In this document: piece after piece, positions 41,729 to 50,133 of the stretch | How positions within the stretch are numbered: the stretch's first letter is position 1 | Layout: every line of letters begins with the position of its first letter | Assembly (NCBI RefSeq): GCF_018129025.1 | Contig: NZ_JAAEDI010000030.1 | Span: forward strand, 1 to 64,000 | Origin: Neoroseomonas terrae | GTDB lineage: Bacteria; Pseudomonadota; Alphaproteobacteria; Acetobacterales; Acetobacteraceae | Length of the DNA: 64,000 bases | Direction: 5' to 3' | Translations under genes and position numbers: made by a program | The notes under the pieces: generated by a model | Seen by the model: the letters and a program-made list of their open reading frames with translations, nothing else | What the model was told of the DNA's origin: nothing | Database searches by the model: none

Positions 41729-42448
41729 TCACGTTCCGTCCCGCGGCCCTGCCGCGACGGCGACAAGCCCCGGTTCATCGAGGACGAACAGAAACGCCTT
41801 CTCGGTGTCGTAGGCGACGAGGTTCGAGCTTCGCCAGGCGTTCAGGATCGAGATGATGCTGCGCGTCGTCGCCCCCAGCAGGTCCGCGAGGTCGCCCTGG
41901 CGGAACCGCGCGGCGAGCCGCACGCCGCGATCCGTCTTCACGCTGTCGGTCTTCAGCAGATAGACCACCTGGCGCGCCAGCCGGACCTCCAGCGGCGCGA
42001 AGGTCGCGTCCTGCAGCAGCCCGAAGGTGCGGCGCAGCCGGCCCGAGAGCATCCGCGCCAGGGCGAGGCCGAGCGCAGGTTCCGTCTCCGCGGTCTCGAG
42101 GAAGACGGCGGCAGGGATGCGGGCGAGCTTCACCTCCCCCTGCACCAGCGCGTCGGCGCTGCGGGGGGAACCGTCGAGCACACCGATCTCACCGAAGATG
42201 TCGCCGGTGCGGAACACCTCGACCATCAGGCGCTTCGCCGCGCTGTCGGGCGCGCCGACCCGCACGCGGCCCCGCCCGTCGAGCACCGCATAGACCGCAT
42301 CCGGCGCATCGCCCTGGGCGAATAGTGGTGCGCCATCGGCGGGCGAAACACGACGCGCGCCCTCGGCGAGCTTCGCATGTGCCGCCGGCGGCAGGTTGCT
42401 GAACAGCGTCATGCGGCCGAGTTCCTCGGCGAGGCGAGCGTCGCTCAT
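41729..42448 (-). CDS. Crp/Fnr-family transcription regulator with intact cyclic-nucleotide pocket
   Basis: 239 aa. The cyclic-nucleotide-binding domain (about 10-130) keeps the phosphate-binding cassette: FGE at 85-87 and Arg96 in IFGEIGVLDGSPRSADA, as in cAMP-binding CRP. No cysteines for an iron-sulfur cluster are present, so it is not an FNR. The helix-turn-helix is in FRQGDLADLLGATTRSIISILNAWR (about 180-204). Its start overlaps the stop of the cyclase-like gene (ATGA). The simplest reading is that it senses the nucleotide made by that protein. Confidence 0.88.
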   Translation of the reverse strand: MSDARLAEELGRMTLFSNLPPAAHAKLAEGARRVSPADGAPLFAQGDAPDAVYAVLDGRGRVRVGAPDSAAKRLMVEVFRTGDIFGEIGVLDGSPRSADALVQGEVKLARIPAAVFLETAETEPALGLALARMLSGRLRRTFGLLQDATFAPLEVRLARQVVYLLKTDSVKTDRGVRLAARFRQGDLADLLGATTRSIISILNAWRSSNLVAYDTEKAFLFVLDEPGLVAVAAGPRDGT

Positions 42449-44166
42449 GCCATGTCCTCCTCGAAGCCCGCGCGCCGGAGCGCGTAGAGCGGCAGTGATC
42501 CGAAGCCCTTGGCCGTCGGGATGCGGCCGGCATAGTCGCAGGCGAGCCCGGCCCCACGCGGCAGCAGCGCAACCTCGCAGGCGAAGGCCTCGGTGGCGAA
42601 GATGCGGCCGGGCGGGGTGACGGGCTCGATGCGGGCGGCGCGCGTCATCGCCCGGCCCGAATACTTGTCGGCCCGCTGCACCGCATCGTGCACCGGCAGC
42701 ATCGGGCCGAAATCCAGCGCGAAGCGCGGGTGGATCGGCGGTTCCTGCAACTCCAGCGCCGCGCGCATGTCGAAGGCGCAGGCGGCCGCGTCCGTCACAT
42801 CGGTGAAGGTGATCTGGACGGCATCGCCCCAGGCATTGCGATAGGTCGCGGGGTGGCGGTCGAGCGCCTTTCCCATCGCCACCAGCGGTCCTTCGTAGAA
42901 GCGGGCGAGGCCCTCATCGTCCAGCGCGCTGAAGCGCGGCAGGTCCCCGAACAGCACGGCCATGGCGCTGCGGCGCGGCTCCGGCGCCGTATCCGCACTG
43001 CCGTTGCGCGGCCAGGGCCAGCCGAGGAACAGCGACTGCCCCCCGGATGCCGTCCAGGCCGCGACATCCGCCCCAGTGCCGGCCGACCCGCGCGAGGGCA
43101 CGCGGTCCCAGGCCGCGACCTGCAAGGCCGTACCGTCCCGGTGGCGGGCATGCAGCCGGGCGAGGCCCATCGCCCGCCGCGCCGCCATGGCGAGGTGCAG
43201 GTCATCATCCGGGAAGGGCCGCTCATCCAGCTGGATCATCCGCACGCGCGACAGGGCGGCACGGTATCGCGGCACCCAGCGCGCGCCCGCCGGAGCCACG
43301 GACGCCGCCTCATAGGTATCGGCATCGCAGGGCAGCACGACAGTCGGCGTGACGCCGGCGCGCAGCAGCGCCTCCACCGCCAGGATGTCCAGCCCCGCCG
43401 CCAGCCCGCCGAAGGCCATGCCGACATTCTGCGCGGCAATCGCCGCATCGAGGGACGCCGCGATCAGCGCCTCGATCGCCGGGTCGTCCTGCCCGAGCTT
43501 CGGCATGTGGCCGGTGTAGTGCAGCACCGACGGGATGCGCAGCGCATCGACGATGGCCGGGGAGATGCCGAGGGCCGTCGCCTCCCGCCGCAATTGCCGG
43601 CGCGTGGTGGCGCGGGCGGACAGGTCGCTGCCGCCGCGCGCCTCGGCTTCATCGAGCGCGCGGCGCGCCGCGAGGTCCCGGCCGGCGAGCAGCAGCGCCT
43701 CCGCCTCGGTCGCGGCCGACCAGTAGTCACCGGAGTCGCGATGGTTGCGCAGCACCGTCTCGGCGATGGTGACGGAGCGTGCGTTGTCCCCGCCCATCAT
43801 GTGCAGCGCGGCGGCGTTGACGCCGTGCCAGCCGGCACCCCCGCGCCGCCACAGCGATTCGTAGCGCTGCGCCGCCTCGGCCAGCAGCGGGCCGCGCGCG
43901 GCAGTCGGCTGCTCGAAGGCGCGGTCCTTGATCAGCCGCGCCCCGAGGGCCGTGATCTCCGGGTCCGATTCCGCATGCAGGCGAAGCTGGTGGAACAGGT
44001 CTAGCGCGCGGCCCGTGGCCCCGGCGCGCGCGATGGTCAGCGTGGCGCGGTAGCGCAGCGCGGCATCGTCGGGATCCTCGGCCAAGGCGGCCATCGCCCT
44101 GTCATGGGCGGAGAGAAGGAGGCCCTCCGCCTCGAGGGCCAGGACCTCCGCGAGGGAGTCGGACAT
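42445..44166 (-). CDS. TPR-SLOG-nucleotide cyclase-like signalling protein
   Basis: 573 aa. Residues 1-200 are TPR-like helices. Residues about 211-330 look like a SLOG nucleotide-binding domain (VLHYTGHM, then NVGMAFGGLAAGLDILAVEALLRAGVTPTVVLPCD and WVPRYRAALSRVRMI). Residues about 400-570 resemble a class III adenylate/guanylate cyclase: AVLFGDLPRFSALD with metal Asp408, NAWGDAVQITF with Asp448 and SGRAMTRAARIEPVTPPGRIFA. The lysine expected just before GD is Asn/Ala/Trp here, so the product need not be cAMP. The ATG at 44166 is chosen at the homology start. The Crp-like gene is coupled downstream and a TIR gene is divergent across 125 bp. Confidence 0.72.
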   Translation of the reverse strand: MSDSLAEVLALEAEGLLLSAHDRAMAALAEDPDDAALRYRATLTIARAGATGRALDLFHQLRLHAESDPEITALGARLIKDRAFEQPTAARGPLLAEAAQRYESLWRRGGAGWHGVNAAALHMMGGDNARSVTIAETVLRNHRDSGDYWSAATEAEALLLAGRDLAARRALDEAEARGGSDLSARATTRRQLRREATALGISPAIVDALRIPSVLHYTGHMPKLGQDDPAIEALIAASLDAAIAAQNVGMAFGGLAAGLDILAVEALLRAGVTPTVVLPCDADTYEAASVAPAGARWVPRYRAALSRVRMIQLDERPFPDDDLHLAMAARRAMGLARLHARHRDGTALQVAAWDRVPSRGSAGTGADVAAWTASGGQSLFLGWPWPRNGSADTAPEPRRSAMAVLFGDLPRFSALDDEGLARFYEGPLVAMGKALDRHPATYRNAWGDAVQITFTDVTDAAACAFDMRAALELQEPPIHPRFALDFGPMLPVHDAVQRADKYSGRAMTRAARIEPVTPPGRIFATEAFACEVALLPRGAGLACDYAGRIPTAKGFGSLPLYALRRAGFEEDMA

Positions 44167-44291
44167 CAATTTCCTGCCGCGCGGCTCGTGCAATCCTAGA
44201 AGGCGCGCCGGGGTGCGGGCAATCTGTGACCTAGCGCGCATGGCGCAGCGACGCCGCCTGTGTCAGAAGGCGTCGTTCCGGACGCCGCCAA

Positions 44292-45638
44292 ATGCCGCAT
44301 GACGTCTTCCTGAGCTATGCTTCGACCGACCGTGGCGCCGCCGAGGCGATCTGCGCGGCGCTGGAGGCGCGCGGCATCCGCTGCTGGGTGGCGCCGCGCG
44401 ACGTGCCGGCCGGCGCGGATTGGGGCGAGGCGATCCTGACGGCGATCGGCCGCGCCCATGCCATGGTGCTCGTGCTGTCCCGTACCACCGCCAATTCCGT
44501 GCACGTCAGGAACGAGGTGGTGACGGCGGTCTCCCAGTCCCTCGCGCTCGTGCCGGTGCGCGTGGAGGATTGCCAGCCGGGCGGTGCGCTGCGGCTGCAT
44601 CTGGCCGGATCGCACTGGCTGAACGTCTATCCGCTGCCGGTGGAACAGCACGCCGATGCGCTGGCCGCCGGCGTGCGACTGGCGCTGGCCGCGGATGAGA
44701 CGATCGAGATCCCGCGCGCTCAGGCTGCGGCCATGGTCGCGGCGGCACGCGCATCCCATGCGGCGGCGCGGCCGCCCGCACCGCTGCCGGTCTCCGCGAT
44801 GGCGCCGCGGCCGGCAATGCGACCGCTGTCACCCTCCCCTGCCAGGCCGCAGGCGATCATGGCGGCACCCGCCGCGGCGCCGCAGCGGCGCACCGCGCTG
44901 GCGATCGCGCTCGGCCTCGGCGCCGCCGCGCTGCTGGTGGCGCTCGGCGTCGCTGCCTGGTTTCTGGATCCACGGGTCCGTGGGCTGATCGGTGCGGCGA
45001 CCGAGGTGCCGGCCGCCTTGGCTGGCGTCGCACCGCCAACCGACATGGCCGACATGCCTCCACCCGCGTCGGCGGTGCCCGAACTGCCGCCCCGGCTCGC
45101 GGCGCGGCTGGTCCCGGCGACGCCGCCACCCCGCACGCTGCCTGATGATGAGACACGGCCGCGCAGCATGGCGCCCTCGGGCTCCCTGGCCGGGCTGAAC
45201 GGCGGCGCCCCGCTGCCGCATCTCGCGGCGGCCCCGCGCACACTCGCACCGGGCTCCTCGCTCGCCGGCGTCGGTGGAGGCATCGCCCTGCCATCGACGC
45301 CCGCGCCCGCACCGTTTGCGCCTGCATCGATACCCGACCCCGCAGCCACGCCGGCGCCGCCCGCGCGGCTGATGAACGTCGGGCGGGAGACGATCTCGCG
45401 CCTCCTCGTCGGCCGCGCGGGAAACGGCCCGGGGCGCGACGACTGGCTCGGCAACGCGCAGCTCACCCCCGGCAATGCGGTGCACATCCGCGCGCCGCAG
45501 GGGCAGGGTTGCGTCTTCGATCTTCGCGCGGTCTATGTTGGCGGCAGGATCGAGGATCGTCCGGGAGTTGATCTTTGCGCTGCGTCCGAACTGCGTTTCG
45601 ACGGAAGCACGGGCGCCGCCACGGCATCATCGCGCTGA
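44292..45638 (+). CDS. TIR-domain membrane protein with periplasmic C-terminal domain
   Basis: 448 aa. TIR domain at 1-135: HDVFLSYASTDRGAAEAICAALEARGIRCWVAPRDVPAGADWGEAI, then VLVLSRTTANSVHVRNEV with Glu75 at the position of the TIR NADase glutamate. A Pro/Ala linker, one helix at 201-225 (TALAIALGLGAAALLVALGVAAWFL), a long Pro-rich stretch and a C-terminal domain at about 361-435 (NVGRETISRLLVG...VFDLRAVYVGGRIEDRPGVDLC) with two cysteines follow. If the N terminus is cytoplasmic the last domain is periplasmic. That domain recurs in the next gene. Bacterial TIR proteins of this type may act in signalling, NAD cleavage or scaffolding. Confidence 0.82.
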   Translation: MPHDVFLSYASTDRGAAEAICAALEARGIRCWVAPRDVPAGADWGEAILTAIGRAHAMVLVLSRTTANSVHVRNEVVTAVSQSLALVPVRVEDCQPGGALRLHLAGSHWLNVYPLPVEQHADALAAGVRLALAADETIEIPRAQAAAMVAAARASHAAARPPAPLPVSAMAPRPAMRPLSPSPARPQAIMAAPAAAPQRRTALAIALGLGAAALLVALGVAAWFLDPRVRGLIGAATEVPAALAGVAPPTDMADMPPPASAVPELPPRLAARLVPATPPPRTLPDDETRPRSMAPSGSLAGLNGGAPLPHLAAAPRTLAPGSSLAGVGGGIALPSTPAPAPFAPASIPDPAATPAPPARLMNVGRETISRLLVGRAGNGPGRDDWLGNAQLTPGNAVHIRAPQGQGCVFDLRAVYVGGRIEDRPGVDLCAASELRFDGSTGAATASSR

Positions 45639-45946
45639 CGCTGCTCGCGGCGCCGGCCATGGCGCAACAATCCCAGCGGCCACGCGCCTTCACCCTGATG
45701 AATCTGGGGCCTGCCATCATCGTCGGCGTGGAGCTGTCCCCTGCTGCGGAGTCACGCTTCGGACCATCGCTGATCGGTCGCGTCGAGCTGCCTCCGGGCA
45801 ATGCGCTGCACATCACCCCGCCATCCGGCGCGCCCTGCGTGAACGACCTGCGCATCCGCTGGTCCGACGGCAGCGCGCAGGAACGGGCGCGGGAGGATCT
45901 CTGCCAGCCGCGCCGCGTCCTGAACGTCAGCACGCCATCACCCTGA
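45575..45946 (+). CDS. Small secreted protein repeating the TIR protein's C-terminal domain
   Basis: 123 aa from TTG 45575, overlapping the TIR gene end by 64 bp in another frame. A signal-peptide-like stretch (HGIIALTLLAAPAMAQQ) is followed by TLMNLGPAIIVGVELSPAAESRFGPSLIGRVELPPGNALHITPPSGAPCVNDLRIRWSDGSAQERAREDLC. This aligns with the C-terminal domain of the TIR protein (NVGRETISRLLVG...GNAVHIRAPQ...CVFDLRAVYVGGR...VDLC), including both cysteines, which could form a disulfide in the periplasm. Start codon uncertain. Function unknown; pairing or competition with the TIR protein's outer domain is a guess. Confidence 0.65.
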   Translation: MRCVRTAFRRKHGRRHGIIALTLLAAPAMAQQSQRPRAFTLMNLGPAIIVGVELSPAAESRFGPSLIGRVELPPGNALHITPPSGAPCVNDLRIRWSDGSAQERAREDLCQPRRVLNVSTPSP

Positions 45947-45964
45947 AGGAAGACGATCCCCGCC

Positions 45965-47653
45965 ATGACACAGGACTGGACCGCGCGCGCGGGCACACGC
46001 TTCACCACTGAGAAACGGCCCGCCACCGGTACGAAGGGGATGGTGGTGACGAACCATCCGCTGGCCTCCGCCGCCGGGGCGGAGATGCTGGCGGCCGGCG
46101 GCAACGCGGTCGATGCGGCGATCGCGTCGCTGTTCGCGCTGACGGTGGTGGAGCCGATGATGGTCGGGCTGCTCGGCGGCGGCACCGCGCATCTGCGCCT
46201 CGCCGACGGGACGCATACCATCATCGACGGCATGGCCTGCTGCGCCGCCACCGCGCGGCCGGACATGTTCACGCCGGCGCAGCCGGACAATCCGCGCTTC
46301 CTGGAGGCGGTGGATCGGGCCAACGTCGTCGGCGGGCTGTCGGTCGCGACGCCCGGCAACCTCAAGGCCTGGTGCGAGATGCTGGATCGCTTCGGGTCCT
46401 TCCCGCTGGCCGATGTCATGGCGCCGGCGATCCGCCACGCCGAGCGCGGCTACCGCGCCACCCCCTACCTCGCCGAATGCGCCAAGGAAGCGGCGCCGGA
46501 CATGATCAGGGATGCGGCCATCGCTGCGCTGTACGTGCCGGACGGCATGCCGCTCAAGGCCGGCCATCGCGTCGTGCAGTCCGACTACGCCGAGACGTTG
46601 AAGACCATCGCGAAGGACGGCGTCGCCGCACTCGACGGCGCGCTGGGGCAGGCGGCGGCCGACGGCATCGCGCGCGCCGGCGGCATCGTCACCGCGGCCG
46701 ATATCCGCGGCTACCGCACCATCGAGCGCGCGCCGCTGCGCGGCCCCTATCGCGACGTGGAGATCGTGCTGCCGCCACCACCGGCCTCATCCGGCGTGCA
46801 TGTGATGCAGATGCTGAGCATCCTGTCGGGCTACGACCTGCGCGCGATGGGCTTCGGCACGGCCGACACGCTGCATCTGCTCGCCGAATGCCTGAAGATC
46901 GCCTTCGCCGACCGCGCCGCGGCCTCCGGCGACCCGGCCTTCGTCAAGGTTCCAGTCGAGAAGCTGACGTCACGCGCCTATGCCGACGAACGCCACGCGC
47001 TGATCGACATGGCGCGCACCCAGGCCTGGGGGCCGGGCGTCGCACCGGAAAGCCCGAACACCACGCACCTGACCGTGGCCGATGGCGAGGGGCGCATCTG
47101 CTGCTTCACCCAGACGATCAATTCCTCCTTCGGCGCCCGCTTCATCGTGCACGGCACGGGCATGATCCCGAACAACTACCTCGCGACCTTCGACCCGCGC
47201 CCGGGCCGCGCACTGTCCATCGCGCCGGGCAAGCGCGTGACCACCTCGATGTCGCCGATGATCGTGCTGCGCGGGGGCAAGCCGGCCTACGCGCTCGGCA
47301 TGCCCGGGGGCCTGCGGATCTTCGGGTCCGTGATGCAGGGGATGCTGAACCTGGTCGATCACGGCATGTCGCTGCAGGAAGCCGTGGAAGCGCCGCGCCT
47401 GTGGACCCAGGGCGACGCCGTGGAGGTCGAGCCGGCCTTCGGCGAGGCGGTGCGCACCGATCTCAAGGCGCGCGGCCATGACGTCGCGCGCATGCCCCAT
47501 GTCGGCGGCGGGATGTGCGCGGTCGGCTTCCATGAGGACGGCACCTTGGAAGGCGCCGCCTGCTGGCGCGCGGACGGGACAGCGATCGGCGTCGGCGGCG
47601 GCCTGGCGCGGGAAGGCGTGCGGTTCTGGCCGGATGCGGCGGGGGCACGGTGA
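45965..47653 (+). CDS. Gamma-glutamyltransferase family protein
   Basis: 562 aa. KGMVVTNHPLASAAGAEMLAAGGNAVDAAIASLFALTVVEPMMVGLLGGG at the N terminus and the self-cleavage site at SPNTTHLTVAD, with Thr366 the expected nucleophile of the small subunit; TSMSPMIVL and GMPGGLRIFGSVMQ are further family blocks. No signal peptide is seen, unlike secreted GGTs, so it may be a cytoplasmic or acylase-like member. It would hydrolyse or transfer gamma-glutamyl groups. GshA is encoded convergently just across repeat E8. Family certain; substrate open. GAAGGAAG precedes the ATG. Confidence 0.9.
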   Translation: MTQDWTARAGTRFTTEKRPATGTKGMVVTNHPLASAAGAEMLAAGGNAVDAAIASLFALTVVEPMMVGLLGGGTAHLRLADGTHTIIDGMACCAATARPDMFTPAQPDNPRFLEAVDRANVVGGLSVATPGNLKAWCEMLDRFGSFPLADVMAPAIRHAERGYRATPYLAECAKEAAPDMIRDAAIAALYVPDGMPLKAGHRVVQSDYAETLKTIAKDGVAALDGALGQAAADGIARAGGIVTAADIRGYRTIERAPLRGPYRDVEIVLPPPPASSGVHVMQMLSILSGYDLRAMGFGTADTLHLLAECLKIAFADRAAASGDPAFVKVPVEKLTSRAYADERHALIDMARTQAWGPGVAPESPNTTHLTVADGEGRICCFTQTINSSFGARFIVHGTGMIPNNYLATFDPRPGRALSIAPGKRVTTSMSPMIVLRGGKPAYALGMPGGLRIFGSVMQGMLNLVDHGMSLQEAVEAPRLWTQGDAVEVEPAFGEAVRTDLKARGHDVARMPHVGGGMCAVGFHEDGTLEGAACWRADGTAIGVGGGLAREGVRFWPDAAGAR

Positions 47654-47699
47654 GGCTGGAGGGCGGCGCCACCCTTTATGCGCGGATGTGACCGACCAG

Positions 47700-47962
47700 A
47701 GAGGGGCTTTGCCCCTCTCCGGACCTCACCCCAGCAAAGGCCGAAGGGCCTTTGCAAACCTCCACTTGGCGCCGGGCAACACGGCCTGTCAGGAATGGTG
47801 GGGTCATCGTCATGCGCAGCGCCAGGGATTGCTCCCTGATGATGGGCACGGAGGTCGCGCCGGCATGGCAAAGGCCCGCCCCGCCCGGCACCAAGTCAGG
47901 GTTTCCAAAGGCCCTTCGGCCTTTGGCGGGGTGAGGTTTGGAGAGGGGCAGCGCCCCTCTCC
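47700..47962. repeat. Structured repeat element E8
   Basis: A 263-bp copy between the convergent GGT and gshA genes. Outer hairpins at 47700-47718 and 47940-47962; core hairpins at 47734-47755 (outer pair G-C: GCAAAGGCC/GGCCTTTGC) and 47905-47926 (outer pair C-G: CCAAAGGCC/GGCCTTTGG). The two arms of one element thus differ by a compensatory base-pair swap. Confidence 0.9.
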
Positions 47963-47998
47963 AATTCCCTGGGAGCGACCTCGGCCGAGGTCAGCGCG

Positions 47999-49342
47999 TC
48001 AGACCGCCGCCTCGCCCAACACCTTGCCGACGTCACCGCCCCACGCCGTCGCGCAGCGATCCAGCCAGCGATCCGCCTGGGTCTGCCCGGTCGCCACGAC
48101 GGCATCCAGCGGATCGAGGAAACCTGCCTCGTCAAACCCGCGCGCAACCAGCCCGCCGCGCGCGATGGCCAGCACGTCGCGCGCCACATCCAGCAGGCTG
48201 CGCCCGCCGATCGTCGCGGTCAGGCCGTCCTTCGGCACGGCTTCGCGCAGCGCGCGGATCTCGGCCACCGACCAGCCCTTCGTCAGCGCGCGCGCTGCCT
48301 TCTGCGCGGCGTCGTCGTAGATCAGCCCCACCCAGAAGGCCGGCAGCGCGTTCAGGAAGGATGGCGCGCCGGCATCGGCCCCGCGCATCTCGAGAAATCG
48401 CTTCAGCCGCACATCGGTGAAGACGGTGGTGACGTGGTCCGCCCAGTCGCCCATCGTCGCGGAGTAGTCCTTCAGCTTCTCCGCACGCCCTTCGAGGAAG
48501 GCGCGGAAGGACATGCCGGCGGCGTCGATCCATTGCCCGTCGCGCATGATGAAATACATCGGCACGTCGAGCACCCAGGCGGCGAAGCGGTCGAAGCCGA
48601 AGCCGTCCTCGAACACCACGGAGGGGATGCCGGTGCGGTCCGGGTCGGTGTCGGTCCAGACCTTGCCGCGCAGCGTGCGGTAGCCGTTGACCTTGCCCTC
48701 GGCGAAAGGGGAGTTCGCGAACAGCGCGGTGGCAAGCGGCTGCAGCGCGAGCGAGACGCGCAGCTTCTCGACCATGTCGGCCTCATCGCCGAAGTCGAGA
48801 TTCACCTGCACGGTGCAGGTCCGCAGCATCATGTCGAGGCCCATATGGCCGACCCGCGGCATGTACTCGCGCATGATCGCGTAGCGGCCCTTGGGCATCC
48901 ACGGCATCTGCTCCCGCGTTGCGATCGGGTGGAAGCCGAGCGGCGCGAAGCCGAGGCCAAGCGGCGCGGCGACCGCGCGCACTTCCTCCAGATGCTCGGC
49001 GAGTTCTGCGGCGGCCTCATGCATCGTCGCCAGCGGCGCGCCGGACAATTCGAACTGCCCGCCCGGTTCCAGCGAGACGGATGCCTGGCCGCGCTTCAGA
49101 CCGATGGGGTTGCCGCGGTCGAGGATGGGCTCCCAGCCGAACCGCGTCAGCCCTTCCAGCATGGCGCGGATGCCATCGGGCTCATACGGCGGCGGGGCCA
49201 GGTCGGTCAGGCGGAAGCCGAACTTCTCGTGCTCGGTGCCGATGCGCCATTGGTGGCGCGGCTTGCTGCCGGCCGCGAACCATTCGGCAAGCTGACGCGC
49301 GGAGGTGATCGGCGTGGGATCCGACTCGCCAGGATTCGACAT
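47999..49342 (-). CDS. gshA: Glutamate-cysteine ligase, plant/alphaproteobacterial type
   Basis: 447 aa. WRIGTEHEKFGF (the catalytic acidic pair), LKRGQASVSLEPGGQFELSGAPLATMHEAAAEL, MLRTCTVQVNLDFGDEADMVEKLRVSLALQPLATALFANSPF and FEDGFGFDRFAAWVLDVPMYFIMRD match the plant-type GshA. It joins L-glutamate and L-cysteine, first step of glutathione synthesis, in the cytoplasm. The rsmE gene lies 36 bp upstream on the same strand; gshB is not in the window. Confidence 0.95.
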   Translation of the reverse strand: MSNPGESDPTPITSARQLAEWFAAGSKPRHQWRIGTEHEKFGFRLTDLAPPPYEPDGIRAMLEGLTRFGWEPILDRGNPIGLKRGQASVSLEPGGQFELSGAPLATMHEAAAELAEHLEEVRAVAAPLGLGFAPLGFHPIATREQMPWMPKGRYAIMREYMPRVGHMGLDMMLRTCTVQVNLDFGDEADMVEKLRVSLALQPLATALFANSPFAEGKVNGYRTLRGKVWTDTDPDRTGIPSVVFEDGFGFDRFAAWVLDVPMYFIMRDGQWIDAAGMSFRAFLEGRAEKLKDYSATMGDWADHVTTVFTDVRLKRFLEMRGADAGAPSFLNALPAFWVGLIYDDAAQKAARALTKGWSVAEIRALREAVPKDGLTATIGGRSLLDVARDVLAIARGGLVARGFDEAGFLDPLDAVVATGQTQADRWLDRCATAWGGDVGKVLGEAAV

Positions 49343-49378
49343 GCAGCCCTTCCGCGGTCGCCGCAGGACGCGGCGCGT

Positions 49379-50104
49379 TCAGATCCCGTCCCAGTCCCCC
49401 GCCAGTGCCTGGAGCACCGCTAGGCCCGCGACCGCCGCCGTCTCGGCCCGCAGGATGCGGGGGCCGAGGGCAGCCGCGGTAACAAAGGGACGACTTACGA
49501 CATCGTCAAGTTCGCGCGTCTCGAAGCCACCCTCCGGCCCGACCAGCCAGCCAACAGGAAGCCTTGCTCCGGCTACGGCATGCCGCAGCGGCATTGCACC
49601 CCTGCGCTCGGCGGCGACGAACAGCGATCCCCCGTCCCAGGCATCCAGCGCGGCGTGAAGCGGCAGCGCGGCGGCGACGCGCGGCACCGACAGGCGCTCG
49701 CATTGTTCCGCCGCGCCGCGGGCGATCGCCGCGAGTCGATCCGTGTTCACCCGGTCGACGATGCTGCGCCGGGTCAGCACGGGCTGGATCACGGAAACGC
49801 CGAGCTCGGTCGCCTTCTCGACCACCCAGTCCAGCGCGTCACGCTTGATCGCGGCCACCAGCAGGCGGAGGTCGGGTTCGGGCGCGGCGTCACGCAGGCG
49901 GCCTTCCACGGCGAAGGCACAGCGGTCCTTCCTCAGCGCGGCGATGCGCGCTGCGAACTCGCCGTCGCGCGGGTTGAACACCGCCACCGCATCGCCTGGG
50001 CCGCGCCGCAGCACGGTGCCGAGGTGATGCGCCTGGGCCGGCGTGCCGGGAAGTTCGGCGCCCTCGGACAAGGGCGCATCGAGGAAGAGTCGCGGGGTGG
50101 ACAT
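49379..50104 (-). CDS. rsmE: 16S rRNA (uracil1498-N3)-methyltransferase
   Basis: 241 aa, SPOUT fold. N-terminal PUA-like part (PRLFLDAPLSEGAELPGTPAQAHHLGTVLRRGPGDAVAVFNPRDGEF), then LLVAAIKRDALDWVVEKATELGVSVIQPVLTRRSIV, AEQCERLSVPRV and the SAM knot WLVGPEGGFETRELDDV with PRILRAETAAVAGLAVLQ. It methylates U1498 of 16S rRNA. Upstream of gshA in the same direction; divergent from ubiA with only 29 bp between start codons, so their promoters must overlap or lie inside coding sequence. Confidence 0.95.
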   Translation of the reverse strand: MSTPRLFLDAPLSEGAELPGTPAQAHHLGTVLRRGPGDAVAVFNPRDGEFAARIAALRKDRCAFAVEGRLRDAAPEPDLRLLVAAIKRDALDWVVEKATELGVSVIQPVLTRRSIVDRVNTDRLAAIARGAAEQCERLSVPRVAAALPLHAALDAWDGGSLFVAAERRGAMPLRHAVAGARLPVGWLVGPEGGFETRELDDVVSRPFVTAAALGPRILRAETAAVAGLAVLQALAGDWDGI

Positions 50105-50133
50105 GCAGGGTCTCCACAGCCTCTATACGCCGC

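Noticed and set aside
41729-45946. Calling the cyclase/CRP/TIR island a known defence system such as Thoeris, CBASS or Pycsar
   Set aside because: The domain architectures do not match these systems: there is no CD-NTase, the SLOG and TIR are not in the ThsA/ThsB layout, and the effector would be a transcription factor. Kept as a finding, not as a named system.
47700-47962. The repeat hairpins as ordinary intrinsic terminators
   Set aside because: They have no T-tract, occur also between tandem genes and inside a gene, and come as inverted pairs; termination may be a side effect.
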